Assembly: GCF_000731675.1 (NCBI RefSeq)
Contig: NZ_JMIT01000001.1
Location: forward strand, 2,045,526-2,109,525
DNA length: 64,000 nt
DNA from: Pseudomonas capeferrum
Lineage (GTDB): Bacteria; Pseudomonadota; Gammaproteobacteria; Pseudomonadales; Pseudomonadaceae
Reading direction: 5' to 3'
Below the pieces are notes generated by a model that was not told where the DNA came from, did no database searches, and saw nothing but the letters and a program-made list of their open reading frames with translations. This document shows, piece after piece, positions 1 to 6,859 of this stretch (position 1 is its first letter; every line of letters begins with the position of its first letter). A program made the position numbers and the translations under genes.

Positions 1-842
1 AGGTCGAGCGAGGTCGGCACCGCTGCCTCACCGGCGAATGCAGGCAGTGGGTAGGTGACCAGGTCGGGACGGGCGCCGAAGTCTCGCGACAATTGCAGGC
101 CGCCGACCCGCACCGAGCTGGTCCAGGGCAAAGCACCGGTGACGAAATCACCGGCTTCGTAACTGAGCAGGCGTTGTTCATCCGTGAAGCGCCAGGTGCT
201 GTCGTAACGCAGGAAGCCCTGGCGCGTCTGGTCGGCCTGCGCACCATTGAACGACTGACGCCACTGACCGGTGCTGGAGAACGTTCCCCAGCTATCGAAC
301 AGGCGCACTTCATTCCAGGCCGCCAGGTAGGTGCCGCCTTCATCGGTATCGTTGAGGTACAGGTCGTAGTTGAACAACACGCCGAAGCTGCTGCGTGCAT
401 CGCTGGCCGGGTACAGGCTGCGGTCGCCGACCTGTTGGCCCGGCAGCCAGGCGGGCGGTACTTGCAACAGCAGGCGTTGGTTCGCGCTGTCGTAGTCGGT
501 GTGCAGGCCTGGCACCGCATCCAGGGCCAGTTCGCCCTGGGGCTCGCCCGGCAGGCTGATACCGGCAGCCCGCAACACATCGCTGCCCAGGTACAGGCGC
601 CCGGCCCGTTGTTGCACGGGCACCAGCTCAGCCTTGGGCATCTGGTTCACCAGCAGGTCGAGGTACAGCGTGGCATCGGCGGTGGCGGACATCTCCGTGG
701 GCGGTGGCGGCAGGTCGTCGGCCAGCACCAGGCAGGGGCCGAACATGGCCAGCCCCAGGCACCAGCGGCGCGTTGTCGCCGACAGCCAGTTCACACACGG
801 TTTCCAACCATTGCCGGGTCCTCCCTGGCCCCTGCCCTTCAT
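1..842 (-). CDS. csuD: Csu-type fimbrial outer-membrane usher, partial (C-terminus beyond window)
   Basis: The usher forms the outer-membrane channel through which chaperone-subunit complexes are secreted and assembled into a pilus. Translating the minus strand from the ATG at 842 gives an open frame to the window edge (280 codons). It has a hydrophobic signal-like segment (RRWCLGLAMFGPCLVLA) and then usher-type sequence such as LYLDLLVNQ, FNYDLYLN and the start of the barrel (RVGGLQLSRDFGARPD). Full-length ushers of this family are about 800 residues, so roughly two thirds is missing. The ATG lies 12 nt beyond the chaperone stop codon. No strong ribosome site is visible, so the exact start is uncertain. 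The last gene of the pilus operon (tip subunit) presumably lies outside the window. Confidence 0.85.
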   Translation of the reverse strand, partial: MKGRGQGGPGNGWKPCVNWLSATTRRWCLGLAMFGPCLVLADDLPPPPTEMSATADATLYLDLLVNQMPKAELVPVQQRAGRLYLGSDVLRAAGISLPGEPQGELALDAVPGLHTDYDSANQRLLLQVPPAWLPGQQVGDRSLYPASDARSSFGVLFNYDLYLNDTDEGGTYLAAWNEVRLFDSWGTFSSTGQWRQSFNGAQADQTRQGFLRYDSTWRFTDEQRLLSYEAGDFVTGALPWTSSVRVGGLQLSRDFGARPDLVTYPLPAFAGEAAVPTSLD

Positions 843-854
843 TCAATTGCTGGC

Positions 855-1631
855 TCATTGCCCTTGGCGGATGGCATCCGCCGCGCTCTGGCCATTGACC
901 CGCCCCTTGAGCACGCTGCCGGCGCTCGGCGCCAGTGGTGCAGGCCAGCGCATGCTGGCACCGGGCAGCACATAGCCCAGCAGGCCTTCGGCCAATGGTT
1001 TGCTCTGGCTGCCCTGCTGCACCACCATGTCGGTGAGGCGCGCATGCACCGGGCCGGTGTTGCGCAGTTCCACGTAGGGCTTGCCCTGCACCGTCACCGC
1101 GCGCCAGCTCAATTGCGGCTTGCCCACGCCCTCGGCGTTGCGCTTGCCCTCGGGATCGGCCCTGCCCCACAAGCCTTCGCCGTAGACGAACAGCGGCACC
1201 GAGTAGCGCATCTGCAGGCGGATGGCGGCCGTCGCGCCCTGGCTGGCGGGGTCGGCCGGTATCGCCGGGGGGATTTCATCGATGATGATGCGATAGGCCT
1301 GCTCCTGGCCGGCGGGCGAGCTGCCGGTGCGGGTCAGGCGAATCAGCTGCTTCTGCCCGGGGGCGATGTTGGCCACTGGCGGGCTGCCAATGATGTCGCG
1401 CTGCGGCTGAAACTGCTCCTGGTAATCCCCCTGGCGCCAGGCGAACACCCGCACCTGCAGGTTGGCCGGGGCGCTGCCGCGATTTTCCAGCCACAGCGCA
1501 CCGGCCTTCTGGTCGGCCTCCAGCACCGGATCAATCGGCCAGATCAGCACCGAGGTGGCGGCCCCTGCCGGCAGGCTTCCCAGCAGCAACAAACCGATCA
1601 AACCATGCGCCCACTTCGCGCCTGCCCCCAT
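855..1631 (-). CDS. csuC: Periplasmic pilus chaperone (Csu/PapD-like)
   Basis: This 258-residue periplasmic chaperone has a cleavable signal peptide (about residues 1-25, ending GSLPAGAA). Two immunoglobulin-like domains follow. Family marks are the N-terminal strand after the signal (TSVLIWPIDPVLEAD), the basic/hydrophobic segment PGQKQLIRLTR and YRIIIDEIPP, the strand that donates to subunits in PapD-type chaperones. It would hold the spore-coat-U pilins in the periplasm and hand them to the usher encoded directly downstream. It lies 39 nt after the last subunit gene in the same orientation. The family assignment is firm. The csu name is by operon similarity to the Acinetobacter Csu pilus. 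Confidence 0.9.
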   Translation of the reverse strand: MGAGAKWAHGLIGLLLLGSLPAGAATSVLIWPIDPVLEADQKAGALWLENRGSAPANLQVRVFAWRQGDYQEQFQPQRDIIGSPPVANIAPGQKQLIRLTRTGSSPAGQEQAYRIIIDEIPPAIPADPASQGATAAIRLQMRYSVPLFVYGEGLWGRADPEGKRNAEGVGKPQLSWRAVTVQGKPYVELRNTGPVHARLTDMVVQQGSQSKPLAEGLLGYVLPGASMRWPAPLAPSAGSVLKGRVNGQSAADAIRQGQ

Positions 1632-1670
1632 GCCACTCTCCTTAGATTGCTGTCATTGGTGCCGGCTGTT

Positions 1671-2174
1671 TCACCAGGTCACCGTCACTTGCACTACATC
1701 GGTGTAGGTCCCTGCCGGCAGCGTGCCGGTCAACTGGGTTCGGCCGTACACCGGCAACTTGATCGCCGTGGGGTCGGTGTAGCTGACCGCCACGCTCTGG
1801 CCGATGCCAAAGGCTTGGCTGTAGGCCGCGTCGCGGTACAACTGGTAGGCCAGCACTTGCGTGCCGCCCGTGCGTTTGAGGTTGCGGGTGCCGCTGGCGT
1901 TGTTCTGCCCGCCGTCCAGGCTCATGCTCAAGGCCACGCCTGGGGTGCACTGGAAGGTCACCGTGCTGCCCCCCAGCGAGGTGCTCAGGGTACCGCTGGC
2001 CAGCGCCGACTGGGTGCCGAAGTTGAGGGCCCCGTAATTGCTCACGCCCCCGACCACCAGGCAGCCGGCGACGATCTGTGCAGAAACCTGGAACGTGCTG
2101 GTGGGCGCCGCACCCAGGGGCGTCGCCAGCAGCACAGCGATACCCGTGAGGCCACCTGCCAGCCAGGCGCGCAT
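1671..2174 (-). CDS. Spore coat U domain pilin subunit (fourth of four)
   Basis: This 167-residue secreted protein has an N-terminal signal peptide (about 1-22, ending TPLGAA) and one spore-coat-U domain. It shows the two family cysteines (IVAGCLV and FQCTPGV), the NFGT motif after the first, the segment LAYQLYRDAAY and the C-terminal strand TYTDVVQVTVTW that ends in an aromatic residue, as expected for a donor-strand pilus subunit. It starts 3 nt after the stop of the preceding subunit gene, so translation is probably coupled. Together with the chaperone and usher it forms a Csu-type operon used in surface attachment. Its exact place in the fibre (shaft or minor subunit) cannot be read from sequence. 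Confidence 0.88.
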   Translation of the reverse strand: MRAWLAGGLTGIAVLLATPLGAAPTSTFQVSAQIVAGCLVVGGVSNYGALNFGTQSALASGTLSTSLGGSTVTFQCTPGVALSMSLDGGQNNASGTRNLKRTGGTQVLAYQLYRDAAYSQAFGIGQSVAVSYTDPTAIKLPVYGRTQLTGTLPAGTYTDVVQVTVTW

Positions 2175-2177
2175 GGC

Positions 2178-2711
2178 TCAGAACGTCAGCTCGACCGCCA
2201 CGGTGTCGGTGTACACCCCCGCCGGCAGCCCCGCCTTGCCGCGTGCCTGGCCGTACAGGTTGACGGTCTGCGCCACGCCGGTGCTGGTCGGCAAGGTGAT
2301 GGTGCCGTCGATAGCCAGCACCTGAGTGCGCCCAGTGTCGGTGTAGAAGTCATACGGCACGAAGTTGCCGGCACCGTCGGCGAGCGCACGCGTGCCGCCG
2401 CTGGACTGGCCATCGTGGGTACCGGCCCGCACGCGGATCGCCGGTATGGTGCCCGCCGAGCACAGGATGCTCATGGCGCCACCGCTACCGCCAAGCACTT
2501 GTGCGTTGGCGGTGCCGAACAGAGCATCCTGGGTACCGAAGTCGAGGGCACCGAAGTTCAACCCTGAGCTCGCGGAACTGCCGTTGACCTGGCAGGCCGA
2601 GATCAGTGTCAGCGTCGAGGTGATGTTGCCGGTCACCGTGGCGGCCTGGGCCTGGGAAGCCAAGGCCAAACCGAGGCCGGCGAGGATGCAGTGGGTGAGG
2701 TTCGTTCGCAT
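2178..2711 (-). CDS. Spore coat U domain pilin subunit (third; candidate major pilin)
   Basis: This 177-residue protein has a clear signal peptide (about 1-23, ALASQAQAA) and a spore-coat-U domain. The mature start has the alternating Thr/Ser pattern TVTGNITSTLTLISACQVNG, like Acinetobacter CsuA/B, followed by LDFGTQD, a second cysteine (ILCSAGT), VPYDFYTD and the terminal strand VYTDTVAVELTF. The Gly/Ser/Ala-rich low-charge mature sequence is typical of major fibre subunits, so this is my best guess for the main pilin. It lies between two other subunit genes with short spacing (18 nt upstream, 3 nt downstream). Confidence 0.88.
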   Translation of the reverse strand: MRTNLTHCILAGLGLALASQAQAATVTGNITSTLTLISACQVNGSSASSGLNFGALDFGTQDALFGTANAQVLGGSGGAMSILCSAGTIPAIRVRAGTHDGQSSGGTRALADGAGNFVPYDFYTDTGRTQVLAIDGTITLPTSTGVAQTVNLYGQARGKAGLPAGVYTDTVAVELTF

Positions 2712-2729
2712 CGGAGTCTCCTTGCGTGG

Positions 2730-3266
2730 TTACCAGTCCAGGGTCACTCTCAGGGTGTCGCGGTACAGCCCGGCAGGCAGCGCGCGCGGTTGCGCCACCA
2801 CCACACCGTAAATCGGAATCGGAACCTGCTGGGTGCTGCTGATGGTGAAGGCGCGCGCCTGGCCTATGCCGTAGCGGCTGTTGCCGCCTGGGTCTACCGC
2901 CAGTTGATAAGGGATCAGTTCACGGCCGTTGCTCAGGCGTCGCACACCGTCGCTGCCATTCAAGCCGGCATTGATCCGCACATTGAAGGCCCGCACCTCG
3001 GGCGTGCAGCTGATCTGCAAGCTGCCTTCACCAGCCACTTCGTCGACCCGGCTGCGCAGTGGCTGGTCCCAGTTCGGGCCGCGTTCACCGAAGTCCATCA
3101 GGCCGGGGTTGCCCAGGGTCGCGGGTTGGTCGGTGCCGCTGCTGATCTGGCAGGCCGCGCTGATCACCAACCGTGCCTGGATGAAACCGGTGGTGGTGCC
3201 ATGGGCCATACCGCCAGGCAACAGCAGCGGGCCTAGGGTAAGCAGCAGGATCGAGGTGCGGTTCAT
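2730..3266 (-). CDS. Spore coat U domain pilin subunit (second)
   Basis: This 178-residue secreted subunit has a signal peptide (MNRTSILLLTLGPLLLPGGMA) and a spore-coat-U domain with cysteines in ISAACQIS and LQISCTPEV, the MDFGERG motif, LIPYQLAVD and the C-terminal strand LYRDTLRVTLDW. It is more charged than its downstream neighbour, as is usual for minor subunits. The gene sits 30 nt after the first subunit gene and 18 nt before the third, all on the minus strand, consistent with one transcript from upstream of 3824. Confidence 0.87.
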   Translation of the reverse strand: MNRTSILLLTLGPLLLPGGMAHGTTTGFIQARLVISAACQISSGTDQPATLGNPGLMDFGERGPNWDQPLRSRVDEVAGEGSLQISCTPEVRAFNVRINAGLNGSDGVRRLSNGRELIPYQLAVDPGGNSRYGIGQARAFTISSTQQVPIPIYGVVVAQPRALPAGLYRDTLRVTLDW

Positions 3267-3296
3267 GGCGTCGCGTCCTTGTGCATGGTGGCGTCC

Positions 3297-3824
3297 CTAC
3301 CAAGTGACCGTGATCTTGAGCAGGTCGCCATACAGGCCTGCCCGTGGTACCCAGGCCAGTTTGTCGATACGGGCGTATAACGGCAGTTCAATGGACCCGC
3401 TGTCCGGCACCCGTGCCGAATGCGCCACATCGACCGCAACCGGTTCGCGCCAGGCAGCGTCGCGGTACAAACGATAAGGAATGGGCCGGGCCTTGGCGTC
3501 GTCGTTGGCCAGAAAGCGCAGCTCACCTGCGCCACCGTGCTGGCCGCCATCGACCCGCACTTGGTAGGGCGTGTCAGGGTTGCATTCAAGGCGTGGCGGC
3601 CGTTGGTTGAGGAGTACACCGCTCAAGGGCGCATCAGGGCCATCCAGACGCGCAGCGCTAGCCAGGTCGATCCGCCCCAACGCTTGTGCGCCAGCGTCGC
3701 GCGTCTGGTTGACGAGCATGCAGCCGCGCTGCACCAGCACCCGCACTTCCACGAGAAAGTCAGCCGCTACGGCACTGCCGCTCAACATCAGGCCCAACAA
3801 CGCGGCCACAAAGCGTTCCGTCAC
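3297..3824 (-). CDS. Spore coat U domain pilin subunit (first gene of pilus operon)
   Basis: This 175-residue subunit starts at a GTG (3824), with AAGGAT about 9 nt upstream. The signal peptide (MTERFVAALLGLMLSGSAVAA) is followed by a spore-coat-U domain with cysteines in VQRGCMLVN and RLECNPD, IPYRLYRDAAW and the terminal strand LYGDLLKITVTW. It is the promoter-proximal gene of the operon. The region 3825-4119 separates it from the divergent phytochrome gene. Four such subunits precede the chaperone here, against three (A/B, A, B) in the classical Acinetobacter order. Confidence 0.86.
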   Translation of the reverse strand: MTERFVAALLGLMLSGSAVAADFLVEVRVLVQRGCMLVNQTRDAGAQALGRIDLASAARLDGPDAPLSGVLLNQRPPRLECNPDTPYQVRVDGGQHGGAGELRFLANDDAKARPIPYRLYRDAAWREPVAVDVAHSARVPDSGSIELPLYARIDKLAWVPRAGLYGDLLKITVTW

Positions 3825-4119
3825 TTGATAATCCTTGTCGCTGTGTGCTCACCTGAGCGTAGCAGCGCGTTGGAATATCATTGATGGCTTCAAGCCATTT
3901 TTTGGTATTAGCGAGAAAGCGATAGCGCGTGTTCAAGGCCACTCCTCGACAGCCGTCAGGAAAAAATCTTCTTCATCAGCGAACCCCTCGTCGCACAGTG
4001 CCTCCAATGGCCATGAGCCGGCAAATCAGCCGACATTCTGGTACGGTGCATGGCTACCCTCATCCCGTGCCAGACAGATGCGGCATGCACGGACAGGCAT
4101 GACAGGAGCGTTTTCATTG
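3825..4119. promoter_or_regulatory. Divergent intergenic region between pilus operon and phytochrome operon
   Basis: These 295 nt contain no supported gene. They must hold the promoter of the pilus operon (minus) and that of the bphP operon (plus). The stretch near 3870-3920 is AT-richer than its surroundings. The plus-strand frame stays open from 3835 into bphP, but the better start is at 4120, so the upstream codons are treated as non-coding. I see no operator that I can name. Confidence 0.5.
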
Positions 4120-6369
4120 ATGACTGCAGACAACCCATTCGCCGAGGCCGCAGAGCGCTGTGCCCAGGAGCCTATCCAGGTGCCTGGCAGCATCCAGCCC
4201 CACGGGTTTCTGCTAGTGCTGGACGAAACCGACCTGCGCATCCTCCAGGCCAGCGAGAACACCGAGCGCTGGCTCGGCTTGCCGGCCAGGGAACTGCTGG
4301 GCTGCACGGTTGCCGACCTGGTCAGTGACGCCTTCGATGTACGGGCGCACCTTGCGCGCCTGCCCGACGACGAGGCCTTTCCTTTCCATATAGGCGATGT
4401 GCGCCTGCGCCAGGGCGCCCCCTGCACCGAGCCATTGCGCGTAATGGCCCACCGTCACGACCAGGTGCTGATCGTTGAGTTCGAGCCGGTGCGCAGGCTT
4501 GCGAACGCGGCCGAGCAAGGTGATTACTACCCACTGGTGCGCAGCTTTGTCGGTAACCTGCACCTGGCTGCCAGCCTTGAGGAGTTGCTGCAGCAGTCGG
4601 TGCAACAGCTCAAGCGCATCACCGGTTTTGGCCGGGTCAAGGCGTACCGTTTCGACAGCGAAGGCAACGGTCAGGTGCTGGCCGAGGTGGCCGACCCAGG
4701 CTACCCCAGCTACCTGGGCCTGTGCTTCCCCGCTTCGGACATCCCGCGCCAGGCCCGCGAGCTGTATCGGGTCAACCGTATCCGGGTGATCGAAGACGCC
4801 AACTACCAGCCCTCGCCGCTGGTGCCTGCCGCCAACCCGCGTACCGGCAAGGCACTGGACATGAGCTTCGCTGCGCTGCGCAGCGTGTCGCCGGTGCACC
4901 TGCAATACATGCGCAACATGGGCACCCTGGCGTCGATGTCGCTGTCGATCGTGGTCGACGGGCAGCTGTGGGGGCTGGTGTCCTGTCACCACGATCAGCC
5001 GCGCCCGGTGGGCCTGCCTACTCGCACCGCCTGCGAGCTGCTGGCCAGCGTGCTGTCGCTGCAGATCGAATCGCGCGAGTCCCACGCCAGCACGCGCAAA
5101 CTGCTCGACCTGCGCCAGCACATCGTGCGCATGATTTCGTCGATGGCCGACCATGACAGCGTCAGTGACGGCCTGCGCGACCTGCCCGAGGTCTTGCTGG
5201 AGTTCGCCGACGCCTGCGGCGCTGCGGTGATCTCGGCCGACCGCTGCGACCTGATCGGCAAGACGCCACCGCAAGCGCAAGTCACGGCGCTGGTGCATTG
5301 GTTGGCCCAGCGCGGTGAAGACACGGTATTCCACAGCGACAACGTACGCCGCGACATCGACGAGTTGCCTGAGCTGGCGGCCCATGCCGGCGGTGTGCTG
5401 GCGGTGGCCATCTCGCAAATCCATTCGCACTACCTGGTGTGGTTCCGCCCTGAACAGGTGCGCACGGTGAACTGGGCCGGGCAGCCTGCCAAACAGCTAG
5501 GCCCGCAAGGCCAGCTGGACCCGCGGCACAGCTTCGAGCGCTGGCAGGAAGACGTGCGCGGCTATTGCCAACCCTGGGACCCTTTGATCGTCGAAGGTGT
5601 GGTTGAACTGCGCACCGCCGTGTTGGGCATCGTCCTGCGCAAGGCCGAAGAGCTGGCGCAACTGGCAGGCGAGCTGCGCCGTTCGAACAAGGAACTCGAA
5701 GCCTTTTCCTACAGCGTGTCCCACGACCTGCGTGCGCCCTTGCGGCATATCGCCGGCTACACCGAGCTGCTGGGCGAGATCGAGGGCCAGGGCCTGAGCG
5801 AACGCGGTCGACGTTTTTTGCAGCATATAGAAGAAGCGGCGCATTTTGCCGGCAGCCTGGTGGACAACCTGCTGAACTTCTCGCAAATGGGCCGTTCGGC
5901 CCTGCGCTTGTCGGATGTCGACCTCAATGCCCTGGTCGACGCCATTCGCACCGAGCTGGCCCCGGACTACCAGGGCCGCGAAATCGTCTGGGATATCGCC
6001 ACGCTGCCGAAGGTGATTGCCGACCCGGCGTTCATCAACCTGGCGCTGCAGAACCTCATCGGCAACGCCATCAAGTACACCCGCGGGCGTGACCCGGCGC
6101 GTATCGAAATCAGCGCCCAGGTGCATCAGGGCGAAGTCGAGGTGTGCATCCGCGACAACGGCGTGGGGTTCGACATGGCCTACGCCAACAAGCTGTTCGG
6201 CGTATTCCAGCGCCTGCACCGCATGGAAGACTTCGAAGGCACTGGGATCGGCCTGGCAAGCGTACGCCGCATCATCGAGCGCCATGACGGCCGCGTCTGG
6301 GCGCAAGGCCAGATCGACCAGGGCGCCAGTTTTCACTTCACCCTCCCGCGGCCCGCCGCGACTACATGA
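4120..6369 (+). CDS. bphP: Bacteriophytochrome sensor histidine kinase
   Basis: This red/far-red light sensor kinase has 749 residues. The start is the ATG at 4120, with AGGAG about 12 nt upstream; an in-frame ATG at 4099 is the alternative. The order is PAS (about 5-125), GAF (140-305), PHY (320-500), HisKA (525-590) and HATPase. Cys14, just before EPIQVPGSIQPHG, is the expected biliverdin attachment residue. The GAF domain has the PASDIP motif with Asp207 and a conserved His260 (SPVHLQYMRNMG), matching the numbering of Deinococcus DrBphP. PRHSF is the PHY tongue motif. The phosphorylated histidine is His535 (SVSHDLRAPLR). No heme oxygenase (bphO), the biliverdin source, is adjacent. A response regulator follows after 15 nt. 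Confidence 0.95.
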   Translation: MTADNPFAEAAERCAQEPIQVPGSIQPHGFLLVLDETDLRILQASENTERWLGLPARELLGCTVADLVSDAFDVRAHLARLPDDEAFPFHIGDVRLRQGAPCTEPLRVMAHRHDQVLIVEFEPVRRLANAAEQGDYYPLVRSFVGNLHLAASLEELLQQSVQQLKRITGFGRVKAYRFDSEGNGQVLAEVADPGYPSYLGLCFPASDIPRQARELYRVNRIRVIEDANYQPSPLVPAANPRTGKALDMSFAALRSVSPVHLQYMRNMGTLASMSLSIVVDGQLWGLVSCHHDQPRPVGLPTRTACELLASVLSLQIESRESHASTRKLLDLRQHIVRMISSMADHDSVSDGLRDLPEVLLEFADACGAAVISADRCDLIGKTPPQAQVTALVHWLAQRGEDTVFHSDNVRRDIDELPELAAHAGGVLAVAISQIHSHYLVWFRPEQVRTVNWAGQPAKQLGPQGQLDPRHSFERWQEDVRGYCQPWDPLIVEGVVELRTAVLGIVLRKAEELAQLAGELRRSNKELEAFSYSVSHDLRAPLRHIAGYTELLGEIEGQGLSERGRRFLQHIEEAAHFAGSLVDNLLNFSQMGRSALRLSDVDLNALVDAIRTELAPDYQGREIVWDIATLPKVIADPAFINLALQNLIGNAIKYTRGRDPARIEISAQVHQGEVEVCIRDNGVGFDMAYANKLFGVFQRLHRMEDFEGTGIGLASVRRIIERHDGRVWAQGQIDQGASFHFTLPRPAATT

Positions 6370-6384
6370 GGCCCCTGTACCATC

Positions 6385-6846
6385 ATGCTCAAACCCATCC
6401 TGCTGGTAGAAGACAACCCCCGGGACCTGGAGCTCACCCTGCTGGCCCTGGAGCGCAGCCAGTTGGCCAACGAAGTCATCGTGCTGCGTGACGGCGCCGA
6501 TGCCCTGGACTACCTGTTGCGCCGCAACGCCTATGCTGCACGCGACGACGGCAACCCCGCCGTGCTGTTGCTGGACCTCAAGCTGCCCAAGGTCGATGGC
6601 CTGGAAGTGCTCAAGGAAGTCCGTTCCACGCCTGACCTGCGCAGTATCCCGACGGTGATGCTGACCTCGTCTCGAGAGGAGCCCGACCTGCTGCGCGCCT
6701 ACGAGCTGGGGGTCAATGCCTACGTGGTCAAGCCCGTGGAATTCAAAGAGTTCGTCGCCGCCATCTCCGACCTCGGGGTGTTCTGGGCCGTGCTCAACGA
6801 ACCGCCACCCGGCTCGCTGCGCCTGAACCGCCGCAGCAGCAATTGA
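6385..6846 (+). CDS. Single-domain response regulator of Rcp1 type (phytochrome partner)
   Basis: This 153-residue stand-alone receiver domain has no output domain. The acidic pocket is VEDN near the N-terminus (Glu9-Asp10), the phosphoacceptor is Asp64 (LLLDLKLPK), and the Thr/Ser and Lys switch residues lie in MLTSS and VVKPVEF. The long loop YLLRRNAYAARDDGNP is typical of Rcp1/BphR regulators paired with phytochromes. It lies 15 nt after bphP and 13 nt before the hybrid kinase, so all three are probably co-transcribed. It is likely the direct phosphate acceptor of BphP and could act as a shuttle to the hybrid kinase. Confidence 0.92.
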   Translation: MLKPILLVEDNPRDLELTLLALERSQLANEVIVLRDGADALDYLLRRNAYAARDDGNPAVLLLDLKLPKVDGLEVLKEVRSTPDLRSIPTVMLTSSREEPDLLRAYELGVNAYVVKPVEFKEFVAAISDLGVFWAVLNEPPPGSLRLNRRSSN

Positions 6847-6859
6847 GGCCACCGCAAAG

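Noticed and set aside
93..2567. 824-codon open frame on the plus strand across the pilus genes
   Set aside because: It lies antisense to the chaperone, three pilins and usher, all of which have signal peptides and family motifs. The translation is Gly/Ala/His/Gln-rich, as expected for the reverse frame of GC-rich genes.
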